Shown here: in pieces, positions 37,002 through 46,015 of the stretch
How the letters are laid out: each line of letters starts with the position of its first letter
Position numbering within the stretch: the first letter of the stretch is position 1
Assembly (NCBI GenBank): GCA_016699325.1
Contig: CP064971.1
Coordinates: 1,736,001 to 1,800,000 of the forward strand
DNA length: 64,000 bases
Reading direction: 5' to 3'
Source of the DNA: Methanolinea sp.
GTDB lineage: Archaea > Halobacteriota > Methanomicrobia > Methanomicrobiales > Methanospirillaceae
Made by a program: the position numbers and the translations under genes
The notes under the pieces: generated by a model
What the model was told of the DNA's origin: nothing
Seen by the model: the letters and a program-made list of their open reading frames with translations, nothing else
The model's database searches: none

Positions 37002-38513
37002 CCTAACTTCGCCACTTTTCAGTACTTCCATCAAATTTAAACGACTTAACCCAATTCGCCAGAAGCAATTTACCAGTGATTTGGCGCCTCCAGGCTACCA
37101 TATCTCTTGATAAAATCTCCAAGAATTGGGCGTATTTCTGGGGAGAAGTTGGAAATGATCTTGACAGGATACCCAAAAGAAGGGTATATGATCGTAAGTG
37201 TCAAATTCGTGAGATAATTTTTGAGGACTTTCAGATTTTTCACGACGGGATCTTTACAGAAAAGTTGTGTCAAACTCACCAGGACTTTGGTGAGGAAAAC
37301 GATCAACACGCACCCGATCACCGCGTGTTTGGACCAGTGCCGGATCGGCCGGGCTCGGCTCCTTCTTTGAGGTCCCGGATGAACTTCTCTGCACGGTCAC
37401 GATTCTTGTAGGCATTCAGGATGTTTTCGGGATCATCATCGATGGTTGATTCAAGCACGAAGAAACCTTCAAGACCGGTTACATAGGGGTTGGGGATATC
37501 GCCAATGATCTTCTGGAGATGACCACGGGCGATGATCCAACCCTCAGGAGCGATATACTGGCCGAGATCTTTTCCGCGTTCAACCTTCTTTGTGAGAACC
37601 TTCCCCTTCTCCAGGTCTTTCTCAAGTTTCCTTGCTTTCTTCGTCAACTGGTCACAGGCCAGGTCGTCACAGAAAAATATGTCCCGGACTTCTTCGCCAT
37701 CCCGATATTTGACACATGAATAGACCCGGTTGCCAGAAACGAATGAAACCTGGCTTTCTTTCCTGGCATGGTAGATCGTTATCTCGTTCCGGTATGGTCC
37801 TTTCTTCTTTGCTTTCAGGGTCAAATAATGGAACTTCAGATCGCGGATCCTTCGTTTGTTATCCTGGGTATTCCCTCCACAGTCAAACACCAGAAGACTG
37901 CCTTCAGGAAGAACGCTCGAGCATAACCGGATCAGCATCTGCATATGCTTTTTATCCTGAACATTTCCTTTCTGGATGGTCAGCATCGTCGGTATGTTAT
38001 TGAGGCCGACACTGATCCCAAATGCGATCTGGAGTTTCCCTGGCTGATTGTCCCGGGAATACCCTAACTCCCCCAGCGGACATTTTGTCCCCTCAAAGTA
38101 ACTCGAACTGAAGTCCACGAACTGGGTTGGATCCACGAGGCTCTGCTGGGAGATCCAGCGTTGAAACTGGTCAAGAACAATCGACTTTCTTTCTCCCAGT
38201 CGTTCCAGAGTCCGATACAAACTCCGGTCTGAAATTGTATCTTCAAACCCCAGTGTCTTGAGAAGTTCGTCGGGGGTAAAGTCCAGAATCTTATTGATCG
38301 ATACCGATTGATTGAGTTTGTTGCTGATGAGAGCTTTACGGATGGTATGAATGACTTGCTTCGACCACCAACTCCGCCAAGAACTGATGCGAAAAAGTTG
38401 GTCTCCGAATCAATTTTATCGATTAATGCTATATTACCTAATGAGAAGGCTGTGTTTTTTTGCATGAAATTATATAAACACTACCTTCTCATCCTTCTTC
38501 TGGCGAAGTCAGG
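37002..38513 (-). mobile_element. Insertion sequence 'IS-B', copy 2 (IS1634-like)
   Basis: 1512 bp, inverted relative to copy 1 and nearly identical, with ends CCTAACTTCGCCA and CCTGACTTCGCCA and a 6-bp duplication TAATTA. The 2-bp length difference from copy 1 is accounted for by independent indels at three places. It defines the right end of the accessory stretch begun by copy 1. Confidence 0.88.
37070..38465 (-). pseudogene. IS-B transposase copy 2, two frameshifts
   Basis: Same protein as 28085-29482. Here one A is missing in the VKA codons (near 38336), and one base is missing in the codons for AELRP (near 37350), so the protein is split into three frames. Apart from these sites it matches copy 1 almost throughout (one visible change is RYIFF to RDIFF). 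Confidence 0.85.
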
Positions 38514-38519
38514 TAATTA
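38514..38519. repeat. Target-site duplication of IS-B copy 2 (right)
   Basis: TAATTA, matching 36996-37001. Confidence 0.85.
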
Positions 38520-38523
38520 GTAG

Positions 38524-39121
38524 ATGAGACAAACCGCAATGGGACTCCACTGGTCCAACTCGCCGGAGGGCTCTGCCACGAGTGCAGGCGGGGGATTTAC
38601 CGGGTACAAAGAGGTAAATGAAGCGATATTCATAGTTACCGGGGGTTTTTTCCTGGTCGGGATCGTCCCTGTCCTGATCTTTGGTGGGAATCGGGGGGGG
38701 CCTGACCGCTTTGTTCCTCATCGGCCCCCTAGCGGTCATCGCGCTGGCTGCCTGGGGGGACCCCAGGATCGCTTATGCAAAGGTCATTGAAAAAGATCCC
38801 CGATGCGTATGCCGGGCATGCCGCGAAACCGTGCACCCATCCCGTTCCTTTCTGAACCGGCATTCCTGTGTCTCGTACCGGGATGTGACGCAAGGCGAAC
38901 GAGCATCACTCATCTTCTCGATCATCCATCTGGTGGTGCTTAACATCCTCTGCGAGGTGCGGGTGCCGGTTCCGGCAAGGAGAGCAGGAGCATGCACGGG
39001 AAATTGCCCGGTGACCCTGGTGAAGAGCGCCGGAGAGAGAAAGAAATCCTGCTCCGGTTACCCTTTACCCTGGTGCGGGGTAATGCCCCGGCGGGTAGCA
39101 TGGGCCTACAGGCACAGCTAA
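38524..39121 (+). pseudogene. Membrane/zinc-ribbon protein broken at a G8 tract
   Basis: The first frame (from 38524) ends a hydrophobic helix with FFLVGIVPVLIFGGNRGG; the continuation LTALFLIGPLAVIALAAWGD, then CVCRACRETVHPSRSFLNRHSC, lies in another frame. The switch is at eight consecutive G (38693-38700): seven would join the frames. The joined product would be a two-helix membrane protein with a C-terminal Cys-rich ribbon. IS-B copy 2 ends 10 bp upstream, so promoter and start may be lost. Could be slippage (phase variation), error or decay. Confidence 0.5.
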
Positions 39122-39140
39122 TGAACGGCGGAGGATTGCC

Positions 39141-40547
39141 CTAGGTGAAGGCCTTCTCCCAGCCCTCCCATCGCGTATACGACGCACGGACGAACAGGTA
39201 TGCCGGGAACAGCAGCCCCAGGCTCCCGAAGGCGTACAGGGTATTGACCGACGCTGCACCGATCAGGCCGAGCAGGACCGGCCCGACAAGGACCACTGAT
39301 GCGGCAAGCACCCTGGCGTCGTAGACCATCACCGACGGCCAGAGCCCGGTCAGCCAGACCATGACCGAAACGGCATAGAGGGATACTGAGAGGGCAAGGA
39401 CGGTCGCCGGCAGGAGGCTCCCGTAGTCCCCGGAGGCGACCGCCCCGGCCAGGACCGCGGTCACGGTCAGGGGCTGCAGGAACAGGAACGTTACGAGCTT
39501 GCTCCTGATGAGATCTCCGGTTCCCAGGGGGAGGAAGGTGTAGCCTGCAATGGCATCAAACTCGGTGACCCAGGTGTAGGTGGTGGCCCCGATGATCCCG
39601 GCCACCCCGGCAAAGTTCACCAGGACCGGGGTAGACGGGAGCACCCGTGCGAGCACCACCAGGGTGACCCAGATGAGGGCGAGGGGGAGGGCAAAAGAGA
39701 AGAGGGACTGCCCGACCAGCCCGCCGCTCCTCCGGAGGTCGAGGAGGTCTTTTGCCACCATCGGCCCGGAGCGAAAGCCCGTCAGCCGGGAGACCAGGGG
39801 AGTAAACCGGTCAGGGAAGTGCTTCTCGCTCCCGGGGTACTCGGTGGTCATGAAGAGGATGGCGAGTGCGAACGGGACGGCGACCACCACCAGGGAATAC
39901 AGCAGCAGCCCCGGTGAAAAAGCCCTCGAGAGGGCATAGGGCGGGAAGAGGTATACCGGGTCGGCCGGGCCGGCCACGAGCAGGAGGACGGCAAGCAGGA
40001 CCCCGGCGGCGATGACCCCGGCCACGAGCAGCAGCGACCGGGTATAGATCGTGGAAAGGAGGAAGACGAGCGCAAGTCCGGTGAGGAACGAGAGGGTAAG
40101 GGTGAGGGTGATGGTGCCGATGATGGAGAAAGGGATTCCGGACCACGGGGCAGCCAGGGCCGTCCCGCTGATGAAGGGCAGGATCCAGAGGATGAAGTAG
40201 TAGACCGTGTCCTTTACCACAAAAACGGTGAAAATCCGGCGGTCGGAGAGGGGGAGGGTCCGCGAGGAGTAGGCGATCAGGCTCGCCTGCCCGAACCGGC
40301 GGTTCATCACCTCCTGCCCCAGCAGGCCGAAACCGCCGACCATGACCCCGAGCAGGAGGAACTGGGCGTGCACGACGAACGAGAGGGCCGGGCCGGGGAT
40401 GACCTCGCAGAGGAAGGGCCGGGCCAGGGAGCCCATGAAGGTGATGGTCCCGATCAGCACCGGGAAAAGGGCGAAACTGAGGCTGCCGAACATGGTGGCA
40501 TGGAGACGCCACTCCTCCTTCATCATGGCAAAGAACAATTCACGCAT
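39141..40547 (-). CDS. ABC transporter permease (ABC-2-like)
   Basis: 468 residues, about ten to twelve hydrophobic helices, cytoplasmic N-terminus MRELFFAMMKEEWRLHATMF. No conserved family motif is obvious beyond the membrane topology. It overlaps the ATPase gene by 8 bp, so the two form one exporter. The substrate is unknown; the adjacent divergent ABC pair at 41399-43062 may be related in function. Confidence 0.75.
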   Translation of the reverse strand: MRELFFAMMKEEWRLHATMFGSLSFALFPVLIGTITFMGSLARPFLCEVIPGPALSFVVHAQFLLLGVMVGGFGLLGQEVMNRRFGQASLIAYSSRTLPLSDRRIFTVFVVKDTVYYFILWILPFISGTALAAPWSGIPFSIIGTITLTLTLSFLTGLALVFLLSTIYTRSLLLVAGVIAAGVLLAVLLLVAGPADPVYLFPPYALSRAFSPGLLLYSLVVVAVPFALAILFMTTEYPGSEKHFPDRFTPLVSRLTGFRSGPMVAKDLLDLRRSGGLVGQSLFSFALPLALIWVTLVVLARVLPSTPVLVNFAGVAGIIGATTYTWVTEFDAIAGYTFLPLGTGDLIRSKLVTFLFLQPLTVTAVLAGAVASGDYGSLLPATVLALSVSLYAVSVMVWLTGLWPSVMVYDARVLAASVVLVGPVLLGLIGAASVNTLYAFGSLGLLFPAYLFVRASYTRWEGWEKAFT

Positions 40548-41265
40548 GGCCGCCCTTCCCTACCGTGTCGAGGAAGAAGTCGGCGAGGTGTCCTTTCCGG
40601 GAAAGGATCCCGGTCACCGGGCCGGCGTGCACCAGCCGGCCCTGGTGGATGATGGCCACCTCCGAGCAGATCTCCTCGGCAACCTCCAGGATGTGGGTTG
40701 ATAGAAAGATGGTCCCGCCGTCACGGACGTACTCCTTCAGGTAGTCCTTGACCGCCTTTTGCATGATTGGGTCGAAATTGATGAGCGGCTCATCGATGAG
40801 CGCCAGGACCGGGTGGTGGAGGAAGGCCTGGGCAAACATCAGCTTCTGGCGGGTGCCCCGGGAGAGGTCCTTGCAGAGCACGTCCCGTTTGTCCGAAAAC
40901 TCGAGGAACTCAAACCACCAGTCCGCCTTCTCCTTCACCGCGGTGATGTTCCGGACATGCCCGACGAAGGCGAGATACTCCTCGGCGGTGAGGAAACTGG
41001 GGGGCGCTTCCTGTTCGGGGATTATCCCAACCTTTTCCCGGACCTCCACGGGATGTGCAACCACATCGATGCCAAGCACGCTCGCCCTGCCCGCCGTGGG
41101 CTTCACCTGCCCGGTCAGAACCCGGATCATGGTTGTCTTCCCTGACCCGTTCGGGCCAAGCAGGCCGAAGAGCGATCCTTCTTCCACGTCGAGCGAGACC
41201 TCATCGACTGCCCTGAGGTCGCCGTAATGCTTCGAGAGCCGGTATGCCGAGATGACTGCTGCCAT
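40540..41265 (-). CDS. ABC transporter ATP-binding protein
   Basis: 241 residues with Walker A GLLGPNGSGKTT, Q-loop region GIIPEQEAPPSFLTAEEYL, an LSRGTRQK signature (C-loop variant), Walker B ALIDEPLINFDP and H-loop STHILEVAEE. The D-loop NFDP and LSRGTR deviate a little from LSGGQ/GLDP but keep the catalytic Glu and His. Drives the permease encoded at 39141-40547, downstream in the same operon. Confidence 0.9.
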   Translation of the reverse strand: MAAVISAYRLSKHYGDLRAVDEVSLDVEEGSLFGLLGPNGSGKTTMIRVLTGQVKPTAGRASVLGIDVVAHPVEVREKVGIIPEQEAPPSFLTAEEYLAFVGHVRNITAVKEKADWWFEFLEFSDKRDVLCKDLSRGTRQKLMFAQAFLHHPVLALIDEPLINFDPIMQKAVKDYLKEYVRDGGTIFLSTHILEVAEEICSEVAIIHQGRLVHAGPVTGILSRKGHLADFFLDTVGKGGHA

Positions 41266-41398
41266 GAAACCAGGGCCTCACGAAAGAATACCAGTACCTG
41301 GGGCGGATGGCCGGTTATCTCTTTTGCTGGCAGGAAGATTACGTCCCCCAAAAGCAAACCAATAACTGACCAGCCCTGGAAATATCCCTGAGCAGCCT

Positions 41399-42316
41399 AT
41401 GCCGTCTATAATAGCCCGTCACCTGACCCGGCGGTTCGGGGCGATCACTGCGGTAAACGACCTCTCTCTCACCGTGGACAGGGGGGAGATCTTCGGGTTC
41501 CTCGGGCCGAACGGTGCCGGCAAGACCACCACCCTCCGTCTCCTGACCGGGGTCCTGGTGCCCGATGAAGGCACGATCAGTATCGCCGGGATCGACCTGC
41601 GGTCCGATCCCCTGGCTGCGAAGCGCTGCATGGGCATCATCCCCGAGAACAGCACGGTCTACAGCGACCTGTCCGCGCTCCAGAACCTGCTCCTGGCCGG
41701 CAAGCTGTACGGTCTCTCGCCGGGTGACCGGGAGCAGCGGGCGTGGGCCCTGCTCTCTGACCTGGGTCTTTCGGACCGGGCACGCGAGAAGGTCGGGAAC
41801 TTCTCCAAGGGCATGAAGCAGCGGGTGAGCATCGGGTGTGCCGTGATCCACGAACCGGCGGTGCTCTTCCTCGATGAACCCACGAGCGGGCTCGATGTCC
41901 AGAGCAGGCGCCTGGTGGTGGCGATGATCCGCAGGATGCACGAGCAGGGATCGACCATCTTTCTCACCACCCATAATATCGACGAGGCAAACGCACTGTG
42001 CACCCGGATCGGCATCATCAACCGCGGCATCCTCGCTGCCACGGACCGGCCGGAGGTCCTGAAACAGACTTTCGATACCACCCGGTCCGTGGAGGTCTCC
42101 TTCACCACGGCAGTCGACCCGGAACGGTTCTCCCATCCCTCGGTCCTCCGGGTCGAACCGATGGGGGACAAGTTCCGCATCTTCACCAGGAACCCCGATG
42201 AGGTGGTGAAGTCCATCGTCACCCGTGCCGATCAGGACCGGCTGGTGATCGCCTCCCTGAACACCCGCGGGCCCAGTCTCGAGGAGGCATTCCTCGCCAT
42301 CACCGGGGAGTCCTGA
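41399..42316 (+). CDS. ABC transporter ATP-binding protein (DrrA/CcmA-like)
   Basis: 305 residues. Walker A GFLGPNGAGKTT, Q-loop GIIPENSTVYSDLSALQNL, signature FSKGMKQRVSIG, Walker B VLFLDEPTSGLD and H-loop TTHNIDEAN. The C-terminal ~90 residues form the extra domain typical of drug/antibiotic-resistance type exporters (SLEEAFLAITGES at the end). The start ATG 41399 is nearest to the conserved IIARHLTRRFG. Its stop overlaps the permease start by one base. Confidence 0.93.
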   Translation: MPSIIARHLTRRFGAITAVNDLSLTVDRGEIFGFLGPNGAGKTTTLRLLTGVLVPDEGTISIAGIDLRSDPLAAKRCMGIIPENSTVYSDLSALQNLLLAGKLYGLSPGDREQRAWALLSDLGLSDRAREKVGNFSKGMKQRVSIGCAVIHEPAVLFLDEPTSGLDVQSRRLVVAMIRRMHEQGSTIFLTTHNIDEANALCTRIGIINRGILAATDRPEVLKQTFDTTRSVEVSFTTAVDPERFSHPSVLRVEPMGDKFRIFTRNPDEVVKSIVTRADQDRLVIASLNTRGPSLEEAFLAITGES

Positions 42317-43062
42317 TGGAGATCGGCCTCTTTCTCTCGGGGGCACTGGTGGTGGCCGAAAAAAACGTCCGGATCTACTATACCAAGCCGCCGGTATTCA
42401 TCTTCGGCCTGCTCTTTCCCCTCTTCCTCTTCATCGCCTTTTTCATGGGGCGGGGACTCGACCTTGCCGTCTTCTATCCCGGGTTCCTGGCCATGACCCT
42501 CTTCTTCACCGCCTCTTCGGTCGGGCCGATCATCACCCCCTGGGAGAAGCGGGACCGTACCTACGAGCGGCTCCTCTCCTACCCGCTCATCGTGGAAAGC
42601 ATCATCCTTGGCGATATCCTGGCCGGGGCATTCTTCGGTCTCGTCATCTCGCTCGTGATCTGGGCCGGGAGCCTGCTCGTCTTCTCCCTCCCCCTGGGAA
42701 ACCCGTTGCTCGTGATCGCCGCATTCATCCTCGGCACCGCCGCATTTGCCTCCCTTGGGACCCTGCTTGCCTCCCCGGCGACAGATACCCCTTCCACGAT
42801 TATGATGCTCTCCACCCTGGTCCGCCTCCCCCTGATCTTCATCTCCGGCATCTTCATCCCGCTAGCCAACCTCGGAGTAGCGGCAAAAACGCTTGCCTTC
42901 CTCTCACCCCTCACCTACCTGGTCGATCTCTTCCAGGGGGCGATGAACGGGGCAGCGGTCATCGGGCCGGCTATCGATATCGCGGTCCTCCTTTTCTGGA
43001 TACTCCTGTTCGGTGCCGGGTCGGTGTACTTCCAGCGGCGGAACCTGGTGAAGGGGTTATGA
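42316..43062 (+). CDS. ABC-2 type transporter permease
   Basis: 248 residues with six membrane helices in the ABC-2 arrangement. The conserved C-terminal region FISGIFIPLANLGVAAKTLAFLSPLTYLVD (core of helix 5, about 175-205) is the ABC-2 signature. Begins with ATGGAGATCGGC overlapping the TGA of the ATPase, so coupled translation. Likely a small-molecule or lipid exporter. Confidence 0.9.
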   Translation: MEIGLFLSGALVVAEKNVRIYYTKPPVFIFGLLFPLFLFIAFFMGRGLDLAVFYPGFLAMTLFFTASSVGPIITPWEKRDRTYERLLSYPLIVESIILGDILAGAFFGLVISLVIWAGSLLVFSLPLGNPLLVIAAFILGTAAFASLGTLLASPATDTPSTIMMLSTLVRLPLIFISGIFIPLANLGVAAKTLAFLSPLTYLVDLFQGAMNGAAVIGPAIDIAVLLFWILLFGAGSVYFQRRNLVKGL

Positions 43063-43142
43063 TGCCCCAGGGGCCCCGTCCCGGGCGGACTCTTCATCGC
43101 TGAACCCTGGTCCGGGGACCCATCCCCGGGACGGGTCTCCGG

Positions 43143-44147
43143 TCACCGCGGCTGTTCGCGTACCACGTCCCTGGGCGACCTGTCGTCCCGGAGTCCAACG
43201 AACCGGGGGTGGCGGAGCCTGCCCTCCCTAGTCCACCCGGCGAAGGCCACCTCGCAGACCAGTTCCGGGGCAATGAAGTGCTCTCCGCCCTCCGGCCTTT
43301 TTTTATCGGCAAAGGGCGAGGCCTCCTGCTCCAGCAAGGCCATGTGCCTGCCGAGCTCCCGGAGGCTTTTGTCACCGAAACCGGTTCCGACCTTGCCGGC
43401 ATAGACAAGGTCGTCACCCCGGTAGTAGCCGAGGAGGAGTGCCCCGAAACCGTGACGGCTCCCGCCGGGGTCGGTATAGCCCCCGATAACGAACTCCTGC
43501 CGGCTGGTGCATTTGAACTTCAGCCAGTCGGTTGACCGCCGGTGCAGGTAGCGGCTGTCCGCCCGCTTGGCGATGATCCCTTCCCAACCCTTTGCACAGG
43601 CTTCCTGCCAGTATGCCACCCCGTCCCCGTCCCGGTGGGTGGTGAAGCGGACCGGGTCCCTGAAGGCGAGAGCGTTCTCCAGGAGATCCTTGCGGGTGCG
43701 TAGGTCAAGTCCGCAGAGGTCGCAGCAGTCCAGGTACATGAGGTCGAAGAGGTAGAGGTACACGGCAACCCTGCTTTGTTCCGCCGCTTTCCGGTCCACG
43801 GTCTGCATCCGTTCCTGCAGGCGGGAGAAACTGGAGACCTCCCCGTTGAAGGCCACGATCTCTCCGTCAGCGATGAACCGTTTCTCGCCGGTGTCCCGGA
43901 GCGCTCTCTCCAGTTCGGGATAGGTATCGTTGAGCCTCTTCCGGTTGCGGGAGAGGAGGCGGACCGCGTCTCCTTCCCGGAACACCAGGCAGCGCTGTCC
44001 GTCGAACTTCTGCTCGAAGATCCAGTCTTTGCCCATTAACCCTGGCTGAGCCAGGGTGGCGAGCATCGGCTCCATCCATGCCGGCTGGCCGCATCGGACA
44101 AGCCTCTCTTTTCTCCCGTCGTCCAGGGCTTCAAGGAGGGGGTGCAC
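43143..44147 (-). CDS. ATP-dependent DNA ligase (LigD ligase-domain type)
   Basis: About 334 residues from GTG 44147. Motif I EQKFDGQRC supplies the adenylated Lys47; motif III DGEIVAF, motif IIIa, EGIIAKRADS (motif IV) and WLKFKC (motif V) follow, then an OB-fold (GFGALLLGYY, GKVGTGFGDKSL). N- and C-termini are as compact as the ligase domain of bacterial LigD, used for end joining, and unlike the ~550-residue replicative archaeal ligase. No Ku, polymerase or phosphoesterase gene lies nearby. The start is uncertain (GTG 44147 or ATG 44075). It follows the MBL-fold gene by 7 bp. Confidence 0.85.
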   Translation of the reverse strand: MHPLLEALDDGRKERLVRCGQPAWMEPMLATLAQPGLMGKDWIFEQKFDGQRCLVFREGDAVRLLSRNRKRLNDTYPELERALRDTGEKRFIADGEIVAFNGEVSSFSRLQERMQTVDRKAAEQSRVAVYLYLFDLMYLDCCDLCGLDLRTRKDLLENALAFRDPVRFTTHRDGDGVAYWQEACAKGWEGIIAKRADSRYLHRRSTDWLKFKCTSRQEFVIGGYTDPGGSRHGFGALLLGYYRGDDLVYAGKVGTGFGDKSLRELGRHMALLEQEASPFADKKRPEGGEHFIAPELVCEVAFAGWTREGRLRHPRFVGLRDDRSPRDVVREQPR

Positions 44148-44154
44148 GAAAAGA

Positions 44155-44895
44155 TCACGCTCCGAACCGTGCAAGGGTTGACTGGTCCCTGGAAAAGACC
44201 GGGTCGCCGGTCTCAAGATCCATCCCGTCGCGGGCAGCCATGACCGTGATGCCGTAATCGGCACCGAGCGCCGCTATCTTCTCCTCTGCTCCGGGGGGGT
44301 CTTCAAAGAACCAGCTCCCGAAATGGACGAGGAGGATGCGGGATGTGAAAGGAGAAAATAGGCGGACCAGGTCCGGGATCCCGTTGTGTCCATAGAGGAC
44401 CCCGGACCCGGCATCCCTCCGGATGCGTCCGCCCTTCTGGAAGAAGCTGCCGTCGGTGATCACCAGGTCCACCGGGTCGAAGAGGTGGTGGTACTCCCGG
44501 TTGATCCAGATCAGGTCGCCGGTATAGAGGACCGATTCCTCTCCTTTCCGGACCAGGTAGGCAACCGATTTCACCAGCTTGCTGTGGTGGGTGGGGATGG
44601 GGGTGATTGTGTAGGGGCCCAGGGTGAGCGGGTCCCCGATGACCTCGATCGGCACCGTTCCGTCCCCTGCTTCAGGTCCATGGATGGGGATGTCCACCGG
44701 GAAAGGGTCGGTTACGAAGAAGGCGTGGTCCGGGTGGAGGTGGGTGATGAAGATGTGTCGGGGTGCAAGGTCGAGGAACTCTTTTTCACCGAGGTCGAAG
44801 AGGAGGGTGCTGTCCACGAGGATGCCGGAACGGAGGGAATGGCCCGGGGCCGATCCCTCAACTTCCCCCCGGGTGCCTAGGATGGTGATGTGCAT
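44155..44895 (-). CDS. MBL-fold metallo-hydrolase
   Basis: 246 residues. THLHPDHAFF (HxHxDH) supplies the zinc/iron ligands; HGP, PTHHSKL, LYTGDL (conserved Asp) and VHFGSW complete the set. Resembles the small ribonuclease Z/SNM1-like or hydrolase branch without a beta-CASP domain. It lies immediately upstream of the DNA ligase in the same direction with a 7-bp gap, which hints at a shared role, possibly nucleic-acid end processing. The true substrate is not known. Confidence 0.87.
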   Translation of the reverse strand: MHITILGTRGEVEGSAPGHSLRSGILVDSTLLFDLGEKEFLDLAPRHIFITHLHPDHAFFVTDPFPVDIPIHGPEAGDGTVPIEVIGDPLTLGPYTITPIPTHHSKLVKSVAYLVRKGEESVLYTGDLIWINREYHHLFDPVDLVITDGSFFQKGGRIRRDAGSGVLYGHNGIPDLVRLFSPFTSRILLVHFGSWFFEDPPGAEEKIAALGADYGITVMAARDGMDLETGDPVFSRDQSTLARFGA

Positions 44896-44975
44896 GGTGG
44901 GCGTTGGAGGTCAGTCCGTTCCAGGCAGGCTGCCAGGGACCCGTCCCCGGCTGCTGCCGGGCTGCATTGGCCGGG

Positions 44976-45224
44976 TCACCGTCCCTCTTTCTGGTGGAGC
45001 GATGCGGTCACCCGGGCATAGGCGAGCGATGCCGCGGTCCGGACCAGCGCTACGGGGTCATCGAACTGCAGTCGTTCCAGCACCTCGCTGACCTGCTGGC
45101 CGGGGAAGCCGGAAAGTGCCACCACCGCAGCCCGACGCACGTACTCGTCCCTGTTGTCAAGGGCTGTCAGAAGCCCGGTTACATCACCGGCATCTTTCAT
45201 CTGGTATACTTCAGTAAGGCTCAT
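44976..45224 (-). CDS. Small HEAT-repeat protein
   Basis: 82 residues: MSLTEVYQMKDAGDVTGLLT followed by two HEAT motifs (NRDEYVRRAAVVALSGFPGQ; DPVALVRTAASLAYARVTAS). Probably a small protein-interaction module. The frame stays open far upstream, but the sequence there is low-information; ATG 45224 is the natural start. It lies 80 bp after the MBL-fold gene's start region on the same strand. Confidence 0.7.
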   Translation of the reverse strand: MSLTEVYQMKDAGDVTGLLTALDNRDEYVRRAAVVALSGFPGQQVSEVLERLQFDDPVALVRTAASLAYARVTASLHQKEGR

Positions 45225-45535
45225 GGTTCTTCTCCAGCCAATCGATATGCCGACGTACCTATAAAGGATGTGGTGGTGACAGGCAACGCCCTTTTGCGGG
45301 ACGGGCGGTATCCCCCGGGTGAGAGCGTTCCCGGCAGGAGCGGACCGGGTGCTGTCGGGGCAGGCGATATGCGCCATCACCGGGGCGGAGAGGGGGCTGG
45401 CCGGCTCTTGCCGGTCCGCCCTCCCAGGGGATGCATCCAGGAGGGGGACCCGTGCCGGACGAAGATCGCCTGCTGGTCCGCCCTTCCAGGGGATACACAC
45501 TCGTAGGTGGAGGAGGTCTTTTCCCGGCGCCTGGA
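45225..45535. other. Intergenic region with short direct repeats
   Basis: About 310 bp without a gene. GTCCGCCC(T/C)(T/C)CCAGGGGAT occurs at 45414-45432 and again at 45476-45494. Probably a minor repeat or decayed sequence. Confidence 0.4.
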
Positions 45536-46015
45536 TTACCGTATGACGGTGTACCCGAAACTCCGGAGGATACGGATGACGTTGCGCTGCCACTCCTCGT
45601 CGTTGTCCCGGTCCAGGGGGCGGATATGGTTCTCCCAGATATGGCGGAGGAGGTCGTCGTCGAACGAGACATGGCCAGCCTGCATCACCCGCCCGGCCCG
45701 CCGCCCACGGGCGTCCTGGATAAGGAGGATCCAGCACCCGTAGACCCGGCAGAGTTCCGGGCGGGTGAGGTGAACGGTGCAGAAGGCCTTGCCCCCGGGG
45801 TCGAACCGGAGGAACGGGCAGGCGTGGGGATAGCGTTCAAAGACGGCCCGGTCGAGGAAGAGCGGGAGCATCTCCGGTGCTACCTGCACCTCGGTCTGGT
45901 CACCGAGGTACTGGTTCCTGACCGTGAAGGCGTACCCCCCGTGGTCGGCAACGATCTCAAATACGTAACCCATGCGGGTACAGCACTCCCCGCATTGCTG
46001 GCAGGAGAACGGCAT
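45536..46015 (-). CDS. YkgJ-family CxxCxxCC cluster-binding protein, second copy
   Basis: 159 residues from ATG 46015. It starts MPFSCQQCGECCTRMGYVF with the CxxCxxCC signature; later cysteines in HACPFL, AFCTVH, ELCRVYGCW match the family pattern. A C-terminal extension (~100-159) lacks a domain name. Metal or Fe-S binding is likely, role unknown. The frame is open to 46081; AGGT eight bases before 46015 supports the shorter start. A relative is encoded at 3717-4121. Confidence 0.8.
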   Translation of the reverse strand: MPFSCQQCGECCTRMGYVFEIVADHGGYAFTVRNQYLGDQTEVQVAPEMLPLFLDRAVFERYPHACPFLRFDPGGKAFCTVHLTRPELCRVYGCWILLIQDARGRRAGRVMQAGHVSFDDDLLRHIWENHIRPLDRDNDEEWQRNVIRILRSFGYTVIR

